This document shows positions 41,414 to 50,452 of a stretch of 64,000 nucleotides of DNA, piece by piece. The stretch lies in NCBI GenBank assembly GCA_018136815.1, contig CM030932.1:5246407-5310406 (forward strand), written 5' to 3'. The notes under the pieces are model-generated. The model was not told the origin of the DNA. It searched no databases and worked only from the letters and a program-made list of their open reading frames with translations. Numbering within the stretch: position 1 is the stretch's first letter; each line of letters opens with the position of its first letter. Made by a program: the position numbers and the translations under genes. This DNA is from Isochrysis galbana (Eukaryota; Haptophyta; Isochrysidales; Isochrysidaceae).

Positions 41414-43849
41414 ATGTCGGCGGCGGCGGCGTGCGGGCTCGACGTGTGGGCCCGGCTCGACGCCGAGCAGGAGGCGCGGAGGCAGCGGCGTGAGGAACGG
41501 CGCGAGCAGGCGGAGCGGCGGCAGAATATTCAGCACGAATCGCCCGCGCAGTCCCTCGGCGTCGAGCGCTTTCACAGCGGCCTTCTCGCCTCGCGCCGCT
41601 TTGTGCTCGACATGGCCATCTTTGCGGAACACATCGTGATGAACGACGTGCACGAGGGTTTCTTCCAGTTCGACGAGGCGTGTGAGGCGCGGACAGTTAG
41701 CACGAGCGACGTCGTACGCGCCCGCTCGCTATCTGCCCGCCTCCGATGCCGTGAGATGGCGCCGTGGTGGGCACCAGACAAGGTGGGCCAGCTGTCGGAG
41801 TTGCCGGCAAGCAAAGCTTCGAGCTGCAGTGTGCGACTGCGTCGCGCCGCATGGGCCATTGGCTTCGCACGGCGTTGGTCGCCTGAAGTTATTGCGTGGA
41901 TAGACACAGGCGTCGGTATGGAGAAGGCGGTGAGCGTGCTTAGGCTATGGGGGGACAGCGACACGGAGCCAACCATAGCCATCGCGTTCAGGGGAAGCAA
42001 GGCAGCCGCCGACTACTACATAACTGACGCTAACCCTTTTCTCGTCCCGCTTCCTGGCGCGGGCGCGGGCAAAACCGACAGAAACGGCCGTGTGTCCAGC
42101 AATGGAGCCGCGCTGCCCCCGTTCTATGATCCGCAGGATGGTATCGATGAGGAGCAGGTACGGCTAAGAGAGGATATGAGTGCGTGATCCACGAGCCCAC
42201 GCTCGTATTGACAAGTGAGGGGTTATCTCCCTCGTGGTGTCGTGCTGATACCCGTCTCCCACAACTCATGCCCTCCCTCCCCCGCCCCCTCTGGCCACTT
42301 TCATCCAATCTGTGCAGGCGCGCTTCATGCCACTACTCACCTCGGCACCTTTCCCATGTGCAACGCTTGGTGTGTGGCGCGCCTATGCGGGAAGCTCAGG
42401 TCGATGTGCGGCCATGGAATCCCCACGGCAGCGCGTGCGCCTGGCCGTTGAGGAGGCGCTCCGTGCATTCCCACGGTCAAAAATTGTCGTCACCGGCCAT
42501 TCGCTCGGAGGAGGGCTTGCCGCGCTTTGCGCGTACGATCTGATTCGGTGTGCACTAAAACAACCGGACTGCCACATGTAGAGGGCCCGCCTGCGAATAT
42601 CGGATGAACTGCGAATATCGCGGTCCGCAGATTGCAGCTGAAGCGTTCGATCATGCTCACAGACCTCACTGGCCTCAAACATTGCTTTTCACAGATGCTG
42701 CGCACCTTTACGAGATGCTCTTGAAAGATCCGGTGGCGCTCTTACCCTCCTCACATTTGCTGGGCCAAGAATGTTCAATCGCGCCTTTTTCGATGTTGTG
42801 GCGGAAATGGAGGCGGCGGGTGTGATTCACGCGCTTCGAGTAGTTGTAGGCGCTGATGTCATCCCGCGCCTAGCCCCGCATTGGTTAGGAGGTTGGCCAC
42901 CATGCCGAGGCAAGTTGCTCCTACTACCACCAGCCAGCCACGTCGGGGATGGTGTTCTGCAGGGAACCAAAGCCGTAGGGTTTGAAGATAGTCTGAAACG
43001 TGCCGAGGACTCTGTTGACCAAGCGATTGCTCCCAGTGACGCGCCAGCTGCCAAAGCGCTTCCGAGAGCGTCATGGAGGGACATCTTCCGCACAGTAGAT
43101 GGCTTGTGGTCGCAGAGCATTCAACCGGGCGCGGCGGTGATGCGTCCTGAGGACGCCGAGGATGCAGGGAAGGAATCTACTGGTATGATGAGTACACTTG
43201 TCAAGAAGGACTCTGCTTGGGGAGTTGTGCGCAAGTGGTTTAGCACTAAAGGAAGACACGATGCCTCGCCAAGTCTAGAAGCAGGACCGGAGCGATCCGG
43301 TTGGGAGGTGGTATTCAACTGGCTCACAAGCAAGGATCGAGCTCACCTTGGCAAGATGGGCTTGCACAACGGCAGCCACATTAGCTTTGATGACACGGAC
43401 TTGCATGATGCGAGAACCTGGCGTATTCTTCCGTGAGTCGCATGCCAATAGCCAATGGCCCTAGTGCTTGAAGGAAGGATGTCTCGCCAGGCCCTCAGTG
43501 CGCATACCCGTCACCCTGCACCACGCATGGCTCTCCTCATCTCGCCCGATGTTGCCGCATTGAGCAACTCAAACATGAGAGTGCCTCGAAACGAGTACCT
43601 CACCAAGCGTGATTACGGCTAGAATGGCATATCAGTAGTCTCACTAATCCTGGTCCATTTTCCCTGTGCAGGGGAGATGCCCACGCGTGCCATGCTCTTT
43701 ATCTTGCGGGTGAGGTTTCCGCAGCCCTTACACCAGCGGTTCCGCGTGATCCTTCACTGCATGAAGATACTTGGCACTTCTCAGAATGGCCACTTAGTGC
43801 GAGGAAGGACGCAGGGAATGGCACGCGGGGCTCTTGTGCGCTGCAATAA
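41414..43849 (+). CDS. Class 3 lipase (diacylglycerol lipase-like), four exons
   Basis: Exons 41414-42157, 42318-42547, 42695-43432 and 43672-43849 join in phase (GTACGG, GTGTGC and GTGAGT donors; each acceptor ends in CAG). The product is about 630 residues. The N-terminus is an Arg/Glu-rich helix. RRAAWAIGFARRWSPEVIAW and TIAIAFRGSKAAADY match the strand before the fold and the oxyanion region of the lipase_3 fold. Exon 2 has the nucleophile elbow KIVVTGHSLGGGLAALCAYD. Exon 3 has LTLLTFAGPRMFNRAF, then VIHALRVVVGADVIPRLAP, placing the catalytic Asp (GADVIPRLP, usually D-x-VP) as expected. Exon 4 (PGDAHACHALYLAGEVSAAL) offers a likely catalytic His. Between them, about 150 hydrophilic residues form a probable insertion. 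There is no signal peptide. The enzyme likely cleaves acylglycerols or galactolipids. Without exon 4 the frame would end in RILP at a stop that overlaps the GTGAGT donor. Confidence 0.85.
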
Positions 43850-44126
43850 GGTGCCTTCATGAGGTGCCCGTCGGTGGAAACTAGATGTACTCAACTCTAT
43901 GTTGAGTCTTGCAAGCTGCCCACGCACGTCCCACAAGAAGACGGGGTTGCCGCCTACTGCTCGTAGTGGCGTATTCATCGGCCTTTCCTGATTCAAAGTA
44001 TCTTAAAGAACATCTACTACTAAAGATACTGATTCCGGTACAATGAGAGTGAAAAAATATCTGAAGATTCTGGGCAACTCGCCTACTAGGTCTAGGTTTC
44101 CCAACTATCAGTAAACTGATAGGGTC

Positions 44127-44528
44127 ATGGAGCGCGCGCCGCCGCCCTCCCTCGCTGCCGCTGCCCTCGCCGAGATGGACGAAGGCTTGAGTGACACGCC
44201 GCTGTCGCCGAAGCGACCGCGTCAGGACGACCCTCCCAGCCAGGTGGGCACAGGAGCCAGCCTGCCACGCCCGCGAACCACCGCGAACGCCACGAACAAG
44301 GCCGCCATGCTGGCAGCAGCCAGCATGCAGCACACCCCCTACACAACACACAGCCACACCAGACACACCACACCAGTGGACCAGTGGGACGCTTCCAAAG
44401 GGAAGGCCTCCGGGCCGGGACCCTACACAGCCGCGGTACCGCCCTCGCGCTCCGGCGCGAGGGGCCGGCCCGGCACCATCTGCAGCAGAACCCCCATGGG
44501 GGAATGCCGCATCAAAACAAGGAGCTAG
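44127..44528 (+). CDS. LINE family A ORF1-like N-terminal protein
   Basis: Starts at the ATG right after the 5' palindrome: MERAPPPSLAAAALAEMDEG, then LSPKRPRQDDPPSQVGTG and MLAAASMQHTPYTT. The first 80 residues match the start of the copy at 59.95 kb. The frame closes after 133 codons and overlaps the long frame that begins about 44384 in a different phase. A frameshift, by mutation or programmed, would be needed to join them. The KRPR patch could be a nuclear localisation signal. Confidence 0.65.
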   Translation: MERAPPPSLAAAALAEMDEGLSDTPLSPKRPRQDDPPSQVGTGASLPRPRTTANATNKAAMLAAASMQHTPYTTHSHTRHTTPVDQWDASKGKASGPGPYTAAVPPSRSGARGRPGTICSRTPMGECRIKTRS

Positions 44529-46126
44529 ACAAAGAGCAGACTAGGCCCCCCAGCAAGGGGCACAAGAGCAAAAGGAGAGGCAACACAGGAGGGGTACTCT
44601 CCAGCGCCGCCGAAGGCCAAGCAGACGAGCGCGCCCCAGGCGCGCGATTGACGCAAGCGGCACAGGCCCAGGAGGCCTACCACAACAACCACCACCTTGA
44701 GAGAGGGCCACCACAAAGCACAAGCCACACATATCCCTCGGAAGGGGGCGACCACACAATGGCAACATTGGGCCATATGGACGCTAGGGATACGAGAACA
44801 TACGCGAGGCTAACCCCGCCCCCCGCCCCGGTCACACAGGTGGCCCTACTCGACGAAGACCTAGAGCCAGAGCCCGAGGAGGAAGCCGAATTTCCAGACT
44901 CCCACAAGATCATAATCACCTTTACGGCGTACGAGAAGGGACATAAGGCCAAGGACGAAGAGGTCCTAGGCGCGATCGTCGCACACCTCAACAAGTTGGA
45001 GGGCGTAGACCTCGAGCCCGAATTCTTGTCTAAGAGCGCCTCCGGCCCTTGGGAGATTCTCGTCACGGCGGACTGCGCCAATCAATTCCGCGAAGAATTC
45101 AAGGACGTGGCGGGAATCAAACTCGACGACGAAGAACCCGACGCCAGAAAAATTGATAGAATCCGCGAACTTAACGCCACGATAGACGCAATTCGGAGAA
45201 CATCCAAGCCCACGAACAAAGAGAGCTTCGACTCCCTCAAGTGTGAGGAAAGAATGACGAAGGAGTTCTTCCAAAAGTTCCATTCACGGGCATCCAACAG
45301 CGCAATCCCGGAACTATACGTCACAGGCGACTGGAACGCCCCAAGCCACGACGCGGGAGGCACAACCACCGACGACGAAGAGATACGCAAAGAGCTCCGC
45401 AAATACTACGTGTGGCTATATCAAGAGAGACAACACGAGAGAGACCGCGATCTAGAGGCGGTACTGGAGGCACACCCCATAAACACGCGGGACAAAAAGG
45501 CAATAGAGGGGAGAATCACAATGGAAGAAATGCTGGACGCCATAGCACAAATAGGCAGCGGCAAGAGTGCGGGACCGGACGCGCTTCCGGCAGAATTCTA
45601 CAAAAGCTTCACAGAACTAGTCAAACACGACTTCTTAAGAGTCCTAAACCACGCACTGGAACAGGGGCATCTGAGCGTGTCCATGAGAGAGGGGGACATA
45701 ATACTCTTGTATAAAAAGGGAGACACACGAGACCCTAGGAACTATAGACCTATAACGCTGCTCCAAAGCGATTACAAAATACTAGCTAAGATACTCACGA
45801 ATAGATTGAAAAAGGTGATCGGAAACATCATTTCGAAAGACCAATTAGGCTTCGTCCCACACCGCCTGATCGGCGAAGCCACGCATCTACTGCAACTGAC
45901 GCACGCTTACCTCGAAGAAACGGGGGACGACGCGGCAAGAACCGCCCAAGCGGGCATGGGTAGACAACCCAAAAAACGGATAGACATAAGCGACTTGAGG
46001 CCCGTTTTCAGTATGAACGACAACGGCGGGCTCAAACCCAGCAAGGAACTAGTAAATCTAGCCACAAAGCTGAGGATAGCACACGCTGTCGAGGAACCCA
46101 AGGAGCAACAAAACAAAGACGAATAA
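44384..46126 (+). CDS. LINE family A polyprotein remnant: linker, reverse transcriptase fingers, C-terminal tail
   Basis: About 580 codons without a clear ATG. It reads a disordered His/Gln-rich region, an acidic linker, and an RNA-binding-like block (KIIITFTAYEKGHKAKDEEV). Next comes the segment that precedes the reverse transcriptase in LINEs (SFDSLKCEERMTKEFF, KSAGPDALPAEFYKSF), then the first reverse transcriptase blocks (LYKKGDTRDPRNYRPITLL, LTNRLKKVIGNIISKDQLGF). At HAYLEETGDDA the frame jumps directly to RTAQAGMGRQPKKRID of the C-terminus. The YxDD active site, thumb and zinc-knuckle are therefore deleted, and the AP-type endonuclease is also missing. The deletion keeps the frame open. 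It encodes no active polymerase. Confidence 0.8.
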   Translation: MGRFQREGLRAGTLHSRGTALALRREGPARHHLQQNPHGGMPHQNKELDKEQTRPPSKGHKSKRRGNTGGVLSSAAEGQADERAPGARLTQAAQAQEAYHNNHHLERGPPQSTSHTYPSEGGDHTMATLGHMDARDTRTYARLTPPPAPVTQVALLDEDLEPEPEEEAEFPDSHKIIITFTAYEKGHKAKDEEVLGAIVAHLNKLEGVDLEPEFLSKSASGPWEILVTADCANQFREEFKDVAGIKLDDEEPDARKIDRIRELNATIDAIRRTSKPTNKESFDSLKCEERMTKEFFQKFHSRASNSAIPELYVTGDWNAPSHDAGGTTTDDEEIRKELRKYYVWLYQERQHERDRDLEAVLEAHPINTRDKKAIEGRITMEEMLDAIAQIGSGKSAGPDALPAEFYKSFTELVKHDFLRVLNHALEQGHLSVSMREGDIILLYKKGDTRDPRNYRPITLLQSDYKILAKILTNRLKKVIGNIISKDQLGFVPHRLIGEATHLLQLTHAYLEETGDDAARTAQAGMGRQPKKRIDISDLRPVFSMNDNGGLKPSKELVNLATKLRIAHAVEEPKEQQNKDE

Positions 46127-46549
46127 GCCAACAAAACGTAGAACAAGGTCAACATCAGAGACGCAGCCGACCCGGCGCCACTGTCACAATAGGCGCGAGC
46201 GAAGGCAGACGCGAACGCCAAAAGAGAAGACGCAACAGGCCTGCCCGGCCCCCGCACTCTGAACCAGGCCTTAGGTAGCGCACCAAGGCCGGACCCCGGA
46301 AACCGAAGAAAGAGGAAAGAAGGGGGGCAGGGGAAGAGGTGGAGGGAGGGAAGTAAGGGCGATGCAAGTAGAGAAGGGAGACCAGTCCCAGTCAGTAGTA
46401 GGTGTGTAGCCCAGAATCTTCAGATGTTTTTTTTTAGGTCTAGGTTTCCCTGTCATTGCTACGACACCGCCCTTACATCCTCTCCCTCCACCTCTCCACC
46501 TCCTCCCTTCCCCCCCTTCGTTCATCGGTTTCCGTTTCCGGGGTCACCT

Positions 46550-46890
46550 TGCCACAATATACACATCTCCGATGATGACGGCGAGAGACACGCACCTACA
46601 CTTCAAACATATAACCCATAGACGGATAGGCACCTACAACCGATTCGCGGATAGGGACAAAACCTGCCGCATGTGTAAGTAAAGAGGCTAACGAATCTTC
46701 CATCCACTTGGGCGAATGCCCGAGGATAGTCAAGATACTCGAAACACTCGACAAACTAGCAAGATACACACCCCGGAACGATAGAAGCAGGGAAGAGGTC
46801 ATCATAGATAATCTCTTCATGTATCCCGGGGGGAAAACGCCAAGATCGCTCACCATACTATACACTATAGCATGGAGATATACGGCTAAA
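46550..46890 (+). mobile_element. LINE family A internal fragment with stop
   Basis: Reads MTARDTHLHFKHITHRRIGT, DKTCRMCK followed by a stop, then SSIHLGECPRIVKILETLDK and LTILYTIAWRY. Most similar to the copy at 57.2-60.0 kb. It is bounded on the left by the inverse LINE UTR and on the right by a different repeat. Confidence 0.75.
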
Positions 46891-47303
46891 AAGTTCCGTC
46901 CTACATTATAGGACCGCGTCCTACGATTCCGGTGTATTTGTAGGACCCTGAGCTTGAAAGACACACAACTTTCGAGAGTGAAGGATTGGGACTTCCCACC
47001 AACTGAAGGATAGTCCCAACTCAGTCTTGAGATCCTTAGCTCCCACTATGGCCAAGGCTGTAGACTTCGTCTTGACCGAGCTTTCGGCTCCAGCGTGAAC
47101 TGAGTACTTCGGCCATCGGAGGCCACCGGGTGCGTTGAGAGTTTTGTTTTTGCCCCGCAAGAGGCAAAAGCAGCCAAAACTCTCATTGGGCTTCAAAACC
47201 AAGCTTGGTCTCCGCTGAAGGTCGAAAAGAACCCATGCCAAAGAGCATTTCATCTCGTGGGAGCAAGTTCTACGTTCTAGGGAGCTCATCATGAGCCTCA
47301 AAT

Positions 47304-48656
47304 CGTGTCCTCAGGTGTTCCCGAACTGCGAATAACAATGGACGGGGAATACTATGTGAGCATTAAAGGAAAGTGGTATGAGGCGGAGCTCTCATACTTA
47401 GGCACACCCATAGTCGGGGAAAGATTGCACACCGCACCCACGAACTTAGATCCATCCCCTCCGGCGCACTGGGGGGAAGGGTACAAAACCAATAAGAGGC
47501 TAGAGTACCCGCTAGCAGACGAATACACACTAGACGGTAAGACGCCGCTGGACGGCACCGGTGTAGAACATATCACCGAGGCCCTCCAGCAAGCGAAACG
47601 CAAGCGCAAACGCCACACGGGATTGAACAAGTGGGAGGATAAACTGCAAACCTCAGACGACACATGGGCGCATCTCGCAAAGCTATACACCTCGCCAATG
47701 ATAACGACGCGGGACACGCACTTGCACTTCAAACATATCACACACAGGCGAGTAGGCACATATAACCGTTTTCCGGGCAGAGATAAAACATGCCGGATAT
47801 GTGGGGAGGCGGAGGAATCCTCGATCCACTTAGGTGAGTGCCCCGGGATAACTAACATTCTAGGCGAACTAAATAAAGTCGCACGCTTCTCACCTGAGGT
47901 TGAAAGGAGCAGAGAAGAAATCATTATAGATAACCTATTCGTTTTCCCGAAAGGAGACGCCCCGAAAGCACTATGTATACTATACCTATTAGCATGGAGA
48001 TACATAATCACGGACTTCTATAGGATACACTACGATGGTGTAAAATTTTCGGAGGAATCAGTACTGATAAGAACCATAGAGAGATATGCCCTGTTGAGCA
48101 AAGCACTCCTATTCGCACAAGAAACCGATTTGACGAGGACAGCCCAGGCGGGCATGGGCAGGCAACCAAAGAAAAGGGTAGACATGAACGACTTGAGACC
48201 CATTTTTAATAGAAACGACAAAGGCGGACTTAGACCCAATGCAGAGTTAGTGGTACTAACCACCAAGCTAGGGATCGTCCACGCTGTCGAGGGGATCATG
48301 GAGTAAGACAACCTTAGCAATTGAAGCTTTGGCACGCCACTAGAACTTGATGCCGGGGACACTAGGAACCAAACCCAAATAACACAACCAAGACGAAGAC
48401 GGACAGACACACACGACACTATAGACAAATTCGGAAGGCCTGCCCGAGCCCCACACTCCGAACCAGGCCCCAGGTAGTGCACCGAGGCCGGACCCCGGAA
48501 ACCGAAGAAAAAGGAAAGAAGGGGGGCAGGGAAAGAGGTGGAGGGAGGGAAGTTAAGGGCGGTGTAGATAGCAAAGGCACAGGTGTGACCCATAGCTAGT
48601 AGGCGAGTAGCCCCGAATCTTCAGAAAGATTTTTTTTTTTCGTGTCCTCAGGTGTT
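47304..48656 (+). mobile_element. LINE family A copy, 5'-truncated, with 16-bp target-site duplication
   Basis: CGTGTCCTCAGGTGTT occurs at 47304-47319 and 48641-48656. Between them lies the 3' half of a family A element ending in GAATCTTCAGAAAGA and a T run. The perfect duplication and open reading frame indicate a young insertion. Confidence 0.93.
47320..48306 (+). CDS. LINE family A C-terminal ORF, intact
   Basis: About 325 uninterrupted codons: ITMDGEYYVSIKGKWYEAEL, SYLGTPIVGERLH, GYKTNKRLEYPLADEYTLDG, HLHFKHITHRRVGTYNRFPG, CRICG...SSIHLGECPG, LLAWRYIITDFYRIHYDG and RTAQAGMGRQPKKRVDM. The frame is open at the truncation point, so there is no native start; the nearest upstream codon in frame lies in the target duplication. 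This is the best-preserved C-terminal domain of the family in the window. Confidence 0.8.
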   Translation, partial: PELRITMDGEYYVSIKGKWYEAELSYLGTPIVGERLHTAPTNLDPSPPAHWGEGYKTNKRLEYPLADEYTLDGKTPLDGTGVEHITEALQQAKRKRKRHTGLNKWEDKLQTSDDTWAHLAKLYTSPMITTRDTHLHFKHITHRRVGTYNRFPGRDKTCRICGEAEESSIHLGECPGITNILGELNKVARFSPEVERSREEIIIDNLFVFPKGDAPKALCILYLLAWRYIITDFYRIHYDGVKFSEESVLIRTIERYALLSKALLFAQETDLTRTAQAGMGRQPKKRVDMNDLRPIFNRNDKGGLRPNAELVVLTTKLGIVHAVEGIME

Positions 48657-48797
48657 TGCGGCAATTCGTAGGACAACGCCGTTTTTTGCCGGGAAGGCTT
48701 CTGCAAGTGGCAAATAACTCATTATGCTTTGAGAATGGTGTCTTGAGCCTCTAGGAGGACTCAATGAGGGCAATGAGATGAACACAGAAACCAAATC

Positions 48798-49824
48798 CTA
48801 GCTCCCCATTCCTAGATTGAACCGTGTCTTCGTAGTGCACAACGTCGTCCTACATTGTAGGACTCGTCCTATAAAAAGCTGGGTGCATGCTTCTGGTGTT
48901 TTGGACAGTCCTTGGTGGCTTCCGAGTCGAGCAGGCGCTTCATGCTTTACGACCGCACGAGTGGCTTCACCCGGAGCGGCGGCTCCCTTAACCAGTACCT
49001 CGGCGCTACACGAATCCTCACTCATCTGCAAGGAGTATGCGGACAGTGAGCGCTGCAAGTCATACCTTTCTTTTTGACCCTTGCTACCCCCACGACCGCC
49101 CGCGTGGCGACTTCTCGCGAGCGTGGGCGGTCTTTCTTTCCCCTCCCTCCTACCCATCTCCCCGTCAGACAAAACGAACAGTGCCACGTGAGGGGGGAGG
49201 GGAATTCCTCCAGGTGCTGCTGCTTCCGCTCGCCCGGCGCTGCCCTCGCTCAGCCCAGCCACTGTCCCTCCCGGTCAGGAGACGTCGGCGAGCCTCTCCG
49301 CCCGCCTCCGTGGACGCATATCCTCCCGCCTATGGGACGTCTGCGCGCCTTCGTACGGTGGGGTGGGGTGCAACCACCTGCTTTGGTTTGGCTGAAGAGG
49401 AGCGAGGGCGCGGTGAAAGGGCGGGACTGGCTGCGATGTCCCCTTTTCTGCGGTCAAATCGCAGCGGCAGGCACACACGCGCTCGACCGCCAAGTGCAAC
49501 CTTGCGTTTGCGCTGCGGCATAAGCCTCGTAAGCGCAAGAAGGCTCTGTACGCTTGTAAGGGACGGTGCGCATGTGACTTGTTTTCGCAGTTGTTCAGTG
49601 GCAAATCCTAGCATATAATTTGCCGAATACAGTTGCAGAAATACGTGGAGTTTATCGTCTGCTGTGTTCGCAATTGTGTACATATCAGCCGACAATGAGC
49701 TTAAATGACTCGCAATTCTAATTGCCAGTGTCCACTCTTTGGCGCCAATTGCATCATTGCATTTTCTATAAAGTTCAAACAAGAAGTCTTTAGGCATCTC
49801 CATCTGATACGTTACCGGTGACAT
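48798..49824 (-). CDS. Poorly resolved hypothetical gene, perhaps two or three exons
   Basis: An ATG at 49824 opens an AT-rich stretch of about 80 codons (MPKDFLFELYRKCNDAIGAK, EWTLAIRIASHLSSLSADMY, LHVFLQLYSANYMLGFATEQ) that reads as helical repeats. It then passes into GC-rich sequence with no clear domain. A second open block, 49040-48798 (MSEDSCSAEVLVKGAAAPGE and following), is preceded by a possible 43-bp GT-CAG intron. I could not join the blocks in phase and the family is unknown. The sharp change in base composition near 49575 argues that the first block is one exon or an inserted piece. Confidence 0.3.
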
Positions 49825-49859
49825 ATGAAATGCTTACTAGATACCGGTGCAAAAAAGAA

Positions 49860-50452
49860 GTCGTTCGGTGAGTATACACCTGAAACCTGCAAGTTTGTAC
49901 CTTAATAAGGGAGTCCTTTAGGTAGAACTTATACCGTCCACATGGGGGGCATTTGCCAAAAAAACAACCAAACCTGAGGTTGCACCCTCTTGTTGGGTGG
50001 GTGAGTTGATTCAGAGGCTACACGCACGCATCACAAAAAAAATCAAAATTTTGCCCAAAATTTGGGTACCTTGGCAGCAAATTTTGACCTCAAAATTTGG
50101 GGTGCTCAAGATCAAAACTTTGGCGTATGCCAACATGCCAACCTCGACGAAACAAGAGAGCGGAGAGCCGGGCCTCCTCCTGGCACTAGCCACTAGCAGA
50201 ATGGGAATAAGCATTCGATAGAGTTAGCTGGGAGTTTTACGCTCTTCGGTCGTCGTCGCGCGCTATCCGCTATTCTTATCGTTCTTCGATCGTCGTTCTT
50301 CGTTCATTCTCGATTCTCGTTGTCGCTCATTCTTATCGTTGCGCGCGCCACCCGCCGCACACCTGCCGCACGTCCGCACGTCCGCACCTATAAATTCTAC
50401 TGGACCACCTTATTTGGCACAATGCTGGCGCGGTGTGAATTGTACGGGGACG
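49860..50452. other. Intergenic and 5' region of the glycosylase-like gene
   Basis: Mixed sequence with a TCGT/TTCTTCG-rich stretch at 50240-50340. No gene is seen. No TATA-like element is certain. Confidence 0.4.

Larger units (their letters stand above)
44088..46450 (+). mobile_element. LINE family A deletion derivative with 15-bp target-site duplication
   Basis: The direct repeat AGGTCTAGGTTTCCC occurs at 44088-44102 and 46436-46450 and bounds the insertion exactly. The element starts with a 5' palindrome CTATCAG-TAAA-CTGATAG and an ATG-GAG-CGC start. It ends with GCCCAGAATCTTCAGATG and nine T on the coding strand. Identical duplications and intact ends mean a recent insertion, even though the endonuclease and most of the reverse transcriptase are missing. 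Confidence 0.92.
44050..46545 (-). mobile_element. LINE family A 3' UTR, split by a younger LINE insertion
   Basis: 44057-44102 carries the inverse family A terminus (CTGAAGATTCTGGGCAACTC). Its continuation (ACACCGCCCTTACATCC and the pyrimidine-rich UTR) resumes at 46451 and runs to about 46545. The two halves are separated only by the element 44103-46435 and its target-site duplication. Confidence 0.85.
46894..48871. mobile_element. Possible small DNA transposon interrupted by a LINE
   Basis: GTCCTACATTATAGGAC (46898-46914) and GTCCTACATTGTAGGAC (48847-48863) are near-palindromes at the two ends. They are flanked by the direct repeat TAAAAAG (46887-46893 and 48872-48878). Without the LINE at 47320-48640, the unit would be about 650 bp. 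It has no coding sequence that I recognise. The short duplication and palindromic ends are suggestive but not proof. Confidence 0.35.

Noticed and set aside
42312..42581. Stand-alone short lipase ORF with GHSLGG
   Set aside because: It is exon 2 of the four-exon lipase. The sequence after 42547 is intron.
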